A stretch of DNA of 64,000 nucleotides, from NCBI GenBank assembly GCA_947044365.1, contig OX345636.1, positions 17,533,115 to 17,597,114 of the forward strand. The letters run 5' to 3'. The notes under the pieces were generated by a model. That model saw nothing but the letters and a program-made list of their open reading frames with translations, did not search any database and was not told where the DNA came from. The translations under genes were made by a program, and so were the position numbers. Shown piece after piece: positions 28,201-43,200 of the stretch. Source of the DNA: Petrosia ficiformis (Eukaryota > Porifera > Demospongiae > Haplosclerida > Petrosiidae). How positions within the stretch are numbered: the stretch's first letter is position 1; every line of letters starts with the position of its first letter.

Positions 28201-31200
28201 TGCAAGTATTTCTCTTATTTATTAACCTTAACATGGACTGTGAATGACTTAATAATATGGTTTCTATCCCTAAGTGCAAAAACTGTATATCGAATATTCT
28301 ATGATGAAAACCCTTAGAATATTGCTAAAGACGAGTACATTATAGTAATTTAATGGTACATATTACATATGAAATAGCATTCAAGAAGGGAAAAGGTGTT
28401 TGATGAAACTTTCCAGAAGTTTTCCAATCCTTTCAGAAACTCAGAGACCATGCACCTTCCTACTATCTACAATACAAATACTGTGTGCACACATTAATAT
28501 TACAAGTAACGCACATGTATACATGAATGAATACAATTGCTTCAATATATTCAGTAATACAGTACACTTTGATATTTCATGTGGTCATCAATAACAATTA
28601 TTTTATAACGTTAACAAATGAACATATGTAATACTAATAAATAACAAAATTATGATTTATTTGATAAGAACAGGTCTTCCTAATTTGTATACACAAGTCT
28701 GCAGTATAACATTATAATACAAACTATGATAACTAGTGTTGTACTAATACATTGGGTTTCATTTCTTTGGGCAATCATAGGGATGGCCCTGTGGGTCATA
28801 ATAAGAAGCCAATAAGGTCTAACATCTATAATACAGTATATATGCATTACTGAAGTTTATTGTATAAAACATTAATCGTGATTAACTTTATCAACTGTTA
28901 TCTCTAAATGGGTCTATACAAGTAGGTATATACTTAGACATTATTGTATTATAATTCAGATTATTCATAGTAAAGTCCAGACAACATTCTTCATGAATAT
29001 AAATATATAGCAGTAAATTTGAATCCGGACACAAACAATACACATACACATAAATGCAACTACGTTTGGGAAGAACAGATGTCACACTACCTCAATACAT
29101 ACAAGTACAAGTATTATAACAGGTTAAAACAGGTTAAAACAGGTTAAAACAGGTTAAAACAGGATACAACAGGATACTATAATGTATATTGTTTCCCAAA
29201 CAAAAGTAATTGGACAAGCATATATAAACAGCAATAAAAATCGATAGAAACTCAAAACGATGAAGATTATTATCATTCTATTACTCCTCACAGCAACCAT
29301 TGTCGTTAATGGGAGTGGTGTATCAGTACAATGTGATGGTGAAGATGGGTTTTGTACTGCATCTTGTCGAAACAGGAAAATTGAAGTTGATTCTAATGAT
29401 GTAGTCTTGTGTTCATGTGAAGAAAGTGAACAATATGAAACAATTGTAAACTTTAGTAAAGATATACTTGAAGAATTGGCTGATATTAAACAACAATATG
29501 AAGACTTCAATTCCCAAATCTTGAATCTTCTTACCTTATTACTACCTAAACCCACATCGTGTTCTGAAGTTAAACAAAGATGGCCAAACAGCTCTTCAGG
29601 TTTTTACAATATAACTAATTCAACAGGCTATGTGGAGAAAGTCTACTGTCACATGACAGAGTTGTGTGGTAGTGATGGACCTTGGACTAGAGTAGCGCAT
29701 CTTAATATTTCCAATCCAAATGAAGAATGTCCAGAAGGATTTCGTAAATACAGCGATAGAGGTATAACATTCTGTGGAAGGCCAGTTTCATCTCAAGGTG
29801 GATGTCAGTCAGTCAAGTTTCAAACATTTGAGACATCATACTCTCAAGTATGTGGACGAGTACATGGATATGGGTATCATTCACCTGATGGAGTATTTCG
29901 TTTTAATAGCAATAACGAAAATAATATAAATGCTCCGTATATTGATGGTGTAAGTCTGACATATGGCTATCCCAGAAAGCATCTTTGGAGCTTCTTTGCA
30001 GCACATGCAGGTCCTACTCGTTCATGTCCCTGCTCTTCTCTGTCTTCTTTGCCATCTCCATCAATTGTTGGTGAAGACTATTATTGCGAATCAAATAATA
30101 TACCAAGTGATGATGATCTTTGGGATGGTAAAGATTGCTGGACGCAAGAAGAAGATTGCTGCAAAAACCCCAACTTACCATGGTTTAGCAAGACACTACC
30201 TGAACCCACATCAGATGATATTGAGTTGAGGGTGTGTTGTGACCAGGACACAGATGACGAGGATGTTCCTGTTCACTTTTATGATATATACGTTAAATAG
30301 AACTCTGACTGTTTATTGTCTTTTGTATACATGTATGTGTATAGAACACTAGATTATAAAGTACATGTTTAGGCCGTTAAAAATATTTTGTCGAAGTTTC
30401 TTTTCAATAACATTCATTGCAACAGATAGACTATGACAACTGTATGCGTTAGACAATCATTTACCATGGGAACACGTTGAGCACTGTGATCAGCATTTCA
30501 CAACCTAAAATCACAACATTTTCAGGAACCTATACAATACATTGTATATACAGTCTAATGTCTCTACTGAACATTTAGGCTACAAAAAACTTCATAAATT
30601 ATACTGTACCACAAAATGATCGGCAATGCTGATCATTCTGGCATGAGCTTCAAAATAAACAACTTGCAATTTTACTACCAAGTCTTACTCGTAAGCCCTG
30701 AAATGAAATGTAATAATGAAGTATATTTACATGTATAAGAGTAAGCTGGTGGTGTATTACTGTTAGTTCTGTACTCTACAAGCCTAAAAAGATGGTGGTA
30801 CATGTACCACAGATTCCAGCATAATAATTAATTAATTATTCATGAGGGGCATGTACATGTACATGTAGCTTACACTGGAGATGTGGTATTATGTATTTGG
30901 GAGATCTTACAAGACCCTAACTAACTGTTTATTACAAGTTATTTATACATGTAAGTGAAAAGTTTAGGTGAACCTAGCCACCCAGACTAGCGTTTTCAAG
31001 TGTGAGAAAGCCATTTGATATTAAATATCAGAGTTGTCCTCATACATAAAATGTAGAGTGCTGATTTAACTTCACCCAAAGAATGGCCAATAATGGACAC
31101 TTTTAGCTACAAATGTAGTTAACTAAAACTAAAACCCTTTTAGTAAGACTAATAATTATTATTTTAAGTTAACTAAAATTGTGAGTAACTAGACATACAT

Positions 31201-34200
31201 TGTATTATAAATATAACTAAAAGTGGTCATTATTGTCATATAAAAACAACACTACAATTAATAAAGATATAATAACAGTATAGTACTTTTGTTTGTTTCA
31301 TTTCGTATTACTGTACTACTTACAGGTACAGGTACATGTATTATATGATGATAATAAAGATATAATTAATTATAGTACATAAATTACTATACATCATAAT
31401 TACATGTGAATTATTCAGAGTTTAATAAAATAAAGTACCCTGAACTGACATCAGAGACAAGATACATGTACAGGTACATGTATATACATGTATAATTATA
31501 ATTTTAGCATTGTACATGTAAATGTGATAGTAAAACAATTTACCACATTGTGATAAAGTGAACCTTACATGTACATGTACATACTGGAGTGTATATCAAT
31601 ATCAAAACAATAATTACAAACTTCATTACTACAGAAAAATACATAAACTATAAGCACACTAGTATTCTTGATACATGATATAATATGAATGAGTATTTAT
31701 ACAAGCCAAGTGAAGAATGTCCACATGGATTTCGTAAATACAGCGATAATGACATAACGTTTTGTGGAAGGCCAGTTTCATCTCAAGGTGGATGTCAGTC
31801 AGTCAAGTTTCAAACATTTGAGACAGCATACTCTCAAGTATGTGGACGAGTATATGGATATGGGTATATTTCACCTGATGGAGTGTATCGTTACAATAAT
31901 GATCATAACAACAACATTAATTCTCCCTATATAGATGGAGTAAGTCTGACTTATGGAAATCCACGAAAGCATCTCTGGACTTTCATTGCTGGGTATGCAA
32001 ATGTTAATGCAGCAAGTGCATGTCCATGTCCCTGTGTTTCATCCCGCTCAGTAACTGCTCCAGCAATCGTTGGTAATGACTATTATTGTGAATCCCATGA
32101 TGATGGGCTAACAACAGATCCACTTTGGGATGGTAAAGACTGCTGGACTCAAGAAAACCAGGATTGTTGTCAAAACCCTAATCTACCATGGTTTCACAAG
32201 ACTCTAGATCAAGCTACATCAGATGATATTGAGTTGAGGGTGTGTTGTGACCAGGGCACAGGTGATGAAGATGCTCCCGTTCAATTGTATGATATATATG
32301 TTAAATAGAACTATGACTGTTTATTGTCTTTTTTATATGTAGCTATAGATTACATGTTTTTTAGGCCATTAAATTAGTAATTGTTATTTTGTTGTAGTTT
32401 CTTTTTGAGTGCAAACAAATTTCAATAGAAACAGATGAATGAAGAGCCAACAGATACGCCCATGACAACTGTACATCTACGACAATGATTTACAATGGGA
32501 GCACTATGATGTACATGTTGCAACCTAAAACCACAAGATTATCAGGAACCTACAGTATATACAGTCTAACTCAGTGGTCTGTCTAATGAACATTTAGGTT
32601 ACAAAAAACTTCATAAATTATATAATTATACTGCAAAAACAAAATAGTTAAAACAACTAATTTAGTGGTTAATACAATTGCAAGGATTTAATAATTAGTT
32701 GGTTGTTCTGAATACATATCTTATATCATAGACACTTTGTACTAATTATATTCAATTAGTTGAAGCACTATAATTTTAGGGTGATGTCTACTAATATTTC
32801 ATGTCAAAGATTTTGTATAATTTATACTAAAGAAATTACATAAGTACATGTAATTGTATGTGGCCATCAAAAGGGTTTGTAAACCTGTTTTATGTCATTT
32901 ATTCTAGTATACTTTTAATAATTGATTCACATTATGTCCTAGTAACATCATGTATGTAACTGAACTAGCAATAAAATAACCTCTTGTAATCATTTAATTT
33001 TTGCAGTGATAGTGTACTGTTAGCAATGCTCAGCATAGAGTAATTCAAACATATATAATTATATATATGTGTGTAGTGTAAGTATTTCTCTTATTTATTA
33101 ACCTTAACATGGACTGTGAATTACTTAATTAATAACATTTCTATCCCTAAGTGCAAAAACTGCATATCAAATATTCTATGACGAAAGCCCTTAGAATATT
33201 GCTGAAGATGAGTACATTATAGTAATTTAACGGTACATATTACATATAAAATAGCAGTTCAAGAAGGGAAAAGATGTTTTATGAAACTTTCTAGAAGTTT
33301 TCCAATCCTTTCAGAAACTCAGAGACCATGCACCCTGTTTAGGAGCTATATTCCTACTATCTACAATACAAATACTGTGTGCATACATTAATATTACAAG
33401 TAATGCACATGTATACATGAATGAATACAATTACTTCAATATATTTAGTAATACAGTACACTTTGATATTTCATGTGGTCATCAATAACAATTATTTTAT
33501 AACGTTAACAAATGAACATATTAATACTAATAAATAACAAAATTATGATTTATTTGATAAGAACAGGTCTTCCTAATTTGTATACACAAGTCTGTAGTAT
33601 AACATTATAATACAAACTATGATAACTAGTGTTGTACTAATACATTGGGTTTCATTTCTTTGGGCAATCATAGGGATGGCCCTGTGGGTCATAATAAGAA
33701 GCCAATAAGGTCTAACATCTATAATACAGTATATATGCATTACTGAAGTTTATTGTATAAAACATTAATCGTGATTAACTTTATCAACTGTTATCTCTAA
33801 ATGGGTCTATACAAGTAGGTATATACTTAGACATTATTGTATTATAATTCAGATTATTCATAGTAAAGTCCAGCCAACATTCTTCATGAATATAAATATA
33901 TAGTAGTAAATTTGAATCCAAACCACAAACAATACACATACATGTAAGTGCAACTACGTTTGGGAAGAACAGATGTCACACTACCTCAATACATACAAGT
34001 ACATGTATTATAACAGGTTAAAACAGGTTAAAACAGGTTACTATAATGTGTATCGTTTCCCAAACAAAAGTATATAAACAGCAATAGAAATCAATAGAAA
34101 CTCAAAACTCAAAACGATGAAGATTATTATCATTCTATTACTCCTCACAGCAACCATTGTCGTTAATGGGAGTGGTGTATCAGTACAATGTGATGGTGAA

Positions 34201-37200
34201 GATGGGTTTTGTACTGCATCTTGTCGAAACAGGAAAATTGAAGTTGATTCTAATGATGCAGTCTTGTGTTCATGTGAAGAAAGTGAACAATATGAAACAA
34301 TTGTAAACTTTAGTAAAAATATACTTGAAGAATTGGCTGATATTAAACAACAATATGAAGACTTCAATTCCCAAATCTTGAATCTTCTTACCTTATTACT
34401 ACCTAAACCCACATCATGTTCTGAAGTTAAACAAAGATGGCCAAACAGCTCTTCAGGTTTTTACAATATAACTAATTCAACAGGCTATGTGGAGAAAGTC
34501 TACTGTCACATGACAGAGTTGTGTGGTAGTGATGGACCTTGGACTAGAGTAGCACATCTTAATATATCCAATCCAAATGAAGAATGTCCAGAAGGATTTC
34601 GTAAATACAGCGATAGAGGTATAACATTCTGTGGAAGGCCAGTTTCATCTCAAGGTGGATGTCAGTCAGTCAAGTTTCAAACATTTGAGACATCATACTC
34701 TCAAGTATGTGGACGAGTACATGGATATGGGTATCATTCACCTGATGGAGTATTTCGTTTTAATAGCAATAACGAAAATAATATAAATGCTCCGTATATT
34801 GATGGTGTAAGTCTGACATATGGCTATCCCAGAAAGCATCTTTGGAGCTTCTTTGCAGCACATGCAGGTCCTACTCGTTCATGTCCCTGCTCTTCTCTGT
34901 CTTCTTTGCCATCTCCATCAATTGTTGGTGAAGACTATTATTGCGAATCAAATAATATACCAAGTGATGATGATCTTTGGGATGGTAAAGATTGCTGGAC
35001 GCAAGAAGAAGATTGCTGCAAAAACCCCAACTTACCATGGTTTAGCAAGACACTACCTGAACCCACATCAGATGATATTGAGTTGAGGGTGTGTTGTGAC
35101 CAGGACACAGATGACGAGGATGTTCCTGTTCACTTTTATGATATATACGTTAAATAGAACTCTGACTGTTTATTGTCTTTTGTATACATGTATGTGTATA
35201 GAACACTAGATTATAAAGTACATGTTTAGGCCGTTAAAAATATTTTGTCGAAGTTTCTTTTCAATAACATTCATTGCAACAGATAGACTATGACAACTGT
35301 AAATCTATGCGTTAGACAATCATTTACCATGGGAACACGTTGAGCACTGTGATCAGCATTTCACAACCTAAAATCACAACATTTTCAGGAACCTATACAA
35401 TACATTGTATATACAGTCTAATGTCTCTACTGAACATTTAGGCTACAAAAAACTTCATAAATTATACTGTACCACAAAATGATCGGCAATGCTGATCATT
35501 CTGGCATGAGCTTCAAAATAAACAACTTGCAATTTTACTACCAAGTCTTACTCGTAAGCCCTGAAATGAAATGTAATAATGAAGTATATTTACATGTATA
35601 AGAGTAAGCTGGTGGTGTATTACTGTTAGTTCTGTACTCTACAAGCCTAAAAAGGTGGTGGTACATGTACCACAGATTCCAGCATAATAATTAATTAATT
35701 ATTCATGAGGGGCATGTACATGTACATGTAGCTTACACTGGAGATGTGGTATTATGTATTTGGGAGATCTTACAAGACCCTAACTAACTGTTTATTACAA
35801 GTTATTTATACATGTAAGTGAAAAGTTTAGGTGAACCTAGCCACCCAGACTAGCGTTTTCAAGTGTGAGAAAGCCATTTGATATTAAATATCAGAGTGGT
35901 CCTCATACATAAAATGTAGAGTGCTGATTTAACTTCACCCAAAAAATGGCCAATAATGGACACTTTTAGCTAAAAAGGTAGTTAACTAAAACTAAAACCC
36001 TTTTAGTAAGACTAATAATTATTATTTTAAGTTAACTAAAATTGTGAGTAACTAGACATACATTGTATTATAAATATAACTAAAAGTGGTCATTATTGTC
36101 ATATAAAAACAACACTACAATTAATAAAGATATAATAACAGTATAGTACTTTTGTTTGTTTCATTTCGTATTACTGTAAGTACTACTTACAGGTACAGGT
36201 ACATGTATTATATGATGATAATAAAGATATAATTAATTATAGTACATAAATTACTATACATCATAATTACATGTGAATTATTCAGAGTTTAATAAAATAA
36301 AGTACCCTGAACTGACATCAGAGACAAGATACATGTACAGGTACATGTATATACATGTATAATTATAATTTTAGCATTGTACATGTAAATGTGATAGTAA
36401 AACAATTTACCACATTGTGATAAAGTGAACCTTACATGTACATGTACATACTGGAGTGTATATCAATATCAAAACAATAATTACAAACTTCATTACTACA
36501 GAAAAATACATAAACTATAAGCACACTAGTATTCTTGATACATGATATAATATGAATGAGTATTTATACAAGCCAAGTGAAGAATGTCCACATGGATTTC
36601 GTAAATACAGCGATAATGACATAACGTTTTGTGGAAGGCCAGTTTCATCTCAAGGTGGATGTCAGTCAGTCAAGTTTCAAACATTTGAGACAGCATACTC
36701 TCAAGTATGTGGACGAGTATATGGATATGAATATATTTCACCTGATGGAGTGTATCGTTACAATAATGATCATAACAACAACATTAATTCTCCCTATATA
36801 GATGGAGTAAGTCTGACTTATGGCAATCCACAAAAGCATCTCTGGACTTTCATTGCTGGGTATGCAAATGTTAATGCAGCAAGTGCATGTCCATGTCCCT
36901 GTGTTTCATCCCGCTCAGTAACTGCTCCAGCAATCGTTGGTAATGACTATTATTGTGAATCACATGATGATGGGCTAACAACAGATCCACTTTGGGATGG
37001 TAAAGACTGCTGGACTCAAGAAAACCAGGATTGTTGTCAAAACCCTAATCTACCATGGTTTCACAAGACTCTAGATCAAGCTACATCAGATGATATTGAG
37101 TTGAGGGTGTGTTGTGACCAGGGCACAGGTGATGAAGATGCTCCCGTTCAATTGTATGATATATATGTTAAATAGAACTATGACTGTTTATTGTCTTTTT

Positions 37201-40200
37201 TATATGTAGCTATAGATTACATGTTTTTTAGGCCATTAAATTAGTAATTGTTATTTTGTTGTAGTTTCTTTTTGAGTGCAAACAAATTTCAATAGAAACA
37301 GATGAATGAAGAGCCAACAGATACGCCCATGACAACTGTACATCTACGACAATGATTTACAATGGGAGCACTATGATGTACATGTTGCAACCTAAAACCA
37401 CAAGATTATCAGGAACCTACAGTATATACAGTCTAACTCAGTGGTCTGTCTAATGAACATTTAGGTTACAAAAAACTTCATAAATTATATAATTATACTG
37501 CAAAAACAAAATAGTTAAAACAACTAATTTAGTGGTTAATACAGGATTTAACAATTAGTTGGTTGTTCTGAATACATATCTTATATCATAGACACTTTGT
37601 ACTAATTATATTCAATTAGTTGAAGCACTATAATTTTAGGGTGATGTCTACTAATATTTCATGTCAAAGATTTTGTATAGTTTATACTAAAGAAATTACA
37701 TAAGTACATGTAATTGTATGTGGCCATCAAAAGGGTTTGTAAACCTGTTTTATGTCATTTATTCTAGTATACTTTTAATAATTGATTCACATTATGTCCT
37801 AGTAACATCATGTATGTAACTGAACTAGCAATAAAATAACCTCTTTTAATCATTTAATTTTTGCAGTGATAGTGTACTGTTAGCAATGCTCAGCATAGAG
37901 TAATTCAAACATATATAATTATATATATATGTGTAGTGTAAGTATTTCTCTTATTTATTAACCTTAACATGGACTGTGAATTACTTAATTAATAACATTT
38001 CTATCCCTAAGTGCAAAAACTGCATATCAAATATTCTATGACGAAAGCCCTTAGAATATTGCTGAAGATGAGTACATTATAGTAATTTAATGGTACATAT
38101 TACATATGAAATAGCAGTTCAAGGGAAAAGATGTTTTATGAAACTTTCTAGAAGTTTTCCAATCCTTTCAGAAACTCAGAGACCACGCACCCTGTTTAGG
38201 AGCTATATTCCTACTATCTACAATACAAATACTGTGTGCATACATTAATATTACAAGTAATGCACATGTATACATGAATGAATACAATTGCTTCAATATA
38301 TTTAGTAATACAGTACACTTTGATATTTCATGTGGTCATCAATAACAATTATTTTATAACGTTAACAAATGAACATATGTAATACTAATAAATAACAAAA
38401 TTATGATTTATTTGATAAGAACAGGTCTTCCTAATTTGTATACACAAGTCTGTAGTATAACATTATAATACAAACTATGATAACTAGTGTTGTACCAATA
38501 CATTGGGTTTCATTTCTTTGGGCAATTATAGGGATGGCCATATAGGGATGGCCCTGTGGGTCATAATAAGAAGCCAATAAGGTCTAACAATAATACAGTA
38601 TATATGCATTACTGAAGTTTATTGTATAAAACATTAATGGTGATTAACTTTATCAACTGTTATCTCCAAATGGGTCTATACAAGTAAGTACTTAGACAAT
38701 ATTGTATTATAGTTCAGATTATTCATAGTAAAGTCCAGACAACATTCTTCATGAATATAAATATATAGTAGTAAATTTGAATCCAAAACACAAACAATAC
38801 ACATACATGTAAGTGCAACTACGTTTGGGAAGAACAGATGTGAGAGACACTACCTCAATACATACAAGTACATGTATTATAACAGGTTAAAACAGGTTAA
38901 AACAGGTTAAAACAGGTTAAAACAGGTTAAAACAGGTTACTATAACGTGTATCGTTTCCCAAACAAAAGTATATAAACAGCAATAGAAATCGATAGAAAC
39001 TCAAAACTCAAAACGATGAAGATTATTATCATTCTATTACTCCTCACAGCAACCATTGTTGTTAATGGGAGTGGTGTATCAGTACAATGTGATGGTGAAG
39101 ATGGGTTTTGTACTGCATCTTGTCGAAACAGGAAAATCGAAGTTGATTCTAATGATGCAGTCTTGTGTTCATGTGAAGAAAGTGAACGATATGAAACAAT
39201 TGTAAACTTCAGTAAAAATATACTTGAAGAATTGGCTGATATTAAACAACAATATGAAGACTTCAATTCCCAAATCTTGAATCTTCTGGAGACCTTACAC
39301 GTACATAAACCTAAATCATGTTCTGAAGTTAAACAAAGATGGCCAAACAGCTCTTCAGGTTTCTACGATATAACTAATTCGAAAGAGAAAGTCTACTGTC
39401 ACATGACAGAGTTGTGTGGTAGTGATGGACCTTGGACTAGAGTAGCGCATCTTAATATGTCTAACCCAGATGAAAACTGTCCAGACGGATTTCACGAGTA
39501 TAATTGAGAAGGTGTGAAGTCCTGTGGTAGAGTAAGTTCTGAAGGAAGCTGTCAGCCAGTGAAATTTCCAACGTATGAACTACAGTATACTCAAGTTTGC
39601 GGACGAGTACATGGATATGCACATTTATTAACTGATGGAGTATTTCGTTATGAAAGCAATAGCGAAAATAATATTAATGCTCCATATATTGATGGTGTAA
39701 GTCTGACAAATGGCTATCGTAGAAACCATGGAGTTTCTTTGCAGTACACGAAGGTCCTGGGCGTTTATGTCCCTGCTCTTCCTTGACTTCTTTGCTATTT
39801 CCATTAATCGTTAGCCCCAAAATGTTTAATTAATAATGCAATTGCCATAAAAAGCAGCAGAGCGTTGTGCTAGCACACTCTAGGGACAACACTGGGTATG
39901 CCATATGTGTAAGGTATAACAACTAAAATATGTGATATGGAAATAAGATTAATCAATCACTACATGTACAGTATAGTAATTAATTAAGTTACTACAATTT
40001 TATGTTGTCATACCAGATGTTCAGGTTCTTACTATATTTCATGTACATGTACATGTACAACTATTATATGTATTATGTAACAGATGTGGTATATAAAGGA
40101 TCAGATGACTTGTTGAGTGTCAGTTAATTCTACTGCGACCACAGAAGATGACAATGACTTTTCTGATAGTAATACTAACGATATCTACTGTTATAACAGC

Positions 40201-43200
40201 TAACAGTATTAAAGTGCAGTGTGATGCTGAAGAGAAAGTATGTACCGCTTCATATAACAGTGAAGAAATAACGACAAATCAATCCAGTTGTCTCACTGGT
40301 ATGGAAGAAAAGTTCGAAAATTTAAGCAAGCAATATTCTACTCTTTTAGCAAAAACAAATGCTAATGGAGAAACAGCAACTAAACTATTAGCTCTTCTAA
40401 ACACTCTTATAGCTCAATATAATGAGACAGCACTTTCTCCTATGCCTACTTCATGTTCTCAAATCAAACAAAGATGGCCAAACAGCCCTTCTGGCTTCTA
40501 CCAAGTTATTAAGACTGCAAGTGAAGTGGAATATATATACTGTCACATGACAGAGTTGTGTGGTAGTGATGGACCTTGGACTAGAGTAGCGCATCTTAAT
40601 ATGTCCAATCCATGTGATGAATGTCCACATGGATTTCGTAAATACAGTGATAATAACATAACATTCTGTGGAAGGCCAATTTCAAATGATGGTGGATGTC
40701 AATCAGTCAAGTTTCAAACATTTGAGACATCATACTCTCAAGTATGTGGACGAGTATATGGATATGCATACAAAACTCTTGATGGAGTGCATCGTTTCAA
40801 CAATGATCATATAAACAACATCAATGCACCTTATATTGATGGAGTAAGTCTGACTTATGGCAATCCACGAAATCATCTTTGGACTTTCATTGCTGGGTTT
40901 GCAAATGTTAATGCAGCAAGTGCATGTCCCTGTATTTCATCCCGCTCAGTAACTGCTCCAGCAATCGTTGGTAATGACTATTATTGTGAATCATATGGTA
41001 ATGGGCTAACAACAGATCCACTTTGGGATGGTAAAGACTGCTGGACTCAAGAAAACCAGGATTGTTGTCAAAACCCTAATCTACCATGGTTTCACAAGAC
41101 TCTAGATCAAGCTACATCAGATGATATTGAGTTGAGGGTGTGTTGTGACCAGGGCACAGATGATGAAGATGCTCCCGTTCAATTGTATGATATATATGTT
41201 AAATAGATCTATGACTGTTTATTGTCTTTTTTATATGTAGCTATAGATTACATGTTTTTTAGGCCATTAAATTAGTAATTGTTATTTTGTTGTAGTTTCT
41301 TTTTGAGTGCAAACAAATTTCAATAGAAACAGATGAATGAAGAGCCAACAAATACACTATGACAACTGTACATCTATGACAATGATTTACAATGGGAGCA
41401 CTATGATGTACATGTTGCAACCTAAAACCACAAGATTAGGAACCTACAGTATATACAGTCTAACTCAGTGGTCTGAACAATTAGGCTACAAAAAACTTCA
41501 TAAATTATATCATAATTACAAAATCAAACAAGGTATATAGAGAAAAAAGTATCCCTATGACTGCTTTGTGGTGTCCAATCATTCAGTAATCATGGCTAAC
41601 TTTATGATGCCTGAAACACATCAGCCTATTATAGTTATTATTTTGATTATCTACTCTGTTTACCTTTTAGAGAACCTTGTAGAACTTGTAGAATATATTT
41701 CAGGTAGAATAGCTAGCTATTAGTTCCAGTTTCTACGTAAACTACACAGCTTTCTTTCTGCTGGTCTGTAGAGCTTGAGTCTCCGGGAATGATGTAACTT
41801 CCTTAACTACGTATACAACGCATACTCGCGTAAGTGGACACAAGAATATATATATATATAATTTATATATAAACATACATCGAACCCGTGGGAAAGCAAT
41901 CATAGGGATGGCCCTGCGGGCCATAAAAATAGTTAAAAGAACTATGTTTGTAATTTAGTGGTTAATACAATTGCAAGGATTTAATAATTAATTGGTTGTT
42001 CTGAATACATATCTTATATCACAAATACGTTGTACTAATTAGTTGAAGCACTATAATTTTAGGGTGATGTCTACTAATATTTCATGTCAAAGATTTTGTA
42101 TAATTTATACTAAAGAAATTACATAAGTACATGTAATTGTATCTGGCCATCAAAAGGGGTTGTAAACCTGTTACATACTAGTATACCTTTTAATATTTAA
42201 TTCACATTATGCTATAGTAACATCATGCATGTAGCCACAACATCTTCTATGAAACTAAACTGAAATTCATACTATTCCTTGCAACTGAACTAACCTACAT
42301 GTACATTGTATAAAATGGTTATTGTGTTGATTTAATTTTTTGCAGTGACAGTGTACCATAAAATGGTTGGCAACATAGACTAAATTGAATATATATATAT
42401 ATATATTATATATATATATATATATACACACATTAGTACTTCTCTTATTTATAATAACATTTATTTACTTGTTACTGTACTATCCTTAACTGTAAAAGTT
42501 GTATATCAAATATTCCATCATTAGAAACACAGTATCCCCAGAGTATCGCTGAAGAAGGGATCTTTTTCTAAGTACATTATAGTAATTTAATGGATGTGGT
42601 CATCACATGTACATGTACATCAATGTACAAGTACATGGTTAAGAATAATAAAAGAGCATGTAGAGATATCAAACCCAAAGAAGCACAGGTCCTTGAACAA
42701 AATTGTGATCTACTAAATTAAAGTCACCACTTCCACAACCCTACATACACAAGTATAGCTAGAGTATAAAAGCAAAACACAAAGAAACTACATGTATACT
42801 TATGTACATTTATATAGATGGTCATTTTTTTCCAGGCCATTCCTACACGTACATAGAGAGTACTATGGTACTCTTTAATAAGAAAATATAACAGGTCTTA
42901 CTGATTTGTATACACAAACTACGTTAACTAGTGTTGCACCACTACATCAACCAGAGTTTTTTTTTTTGAGCATCCAATCCCCTCCCGCCTACAACCCCAT
43001 TAGTCTTTCAAATTCTATGTTTGCCCCTTGTAATTTTCTAAATGAAAGCCTGAATTTGGTGTAAATATATTGGTTAAAATTAGTTGTTAGTTATTAAACA
43101 GTAACTAACCAAAACATACATAGCTCATGTGAATAGATAAAATTAAATAGTGGTAGAAAGTGGATCATCTGGAAACTAATGTGGATTGGATGGTCTTTTA

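Larger units (their letters stand above)
29100..38870 (+). repeat. Recent tandem duplication: unit A4-B4 and unit A5-B5
   Basis: Two successive units of about 4.86 kb, each running from the A promoter through the truncated B and its spacer. Differences are scattered single bases and decamer copy number. A4 starts at 29260 and A5 at 34117. Confidence 0.85.
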
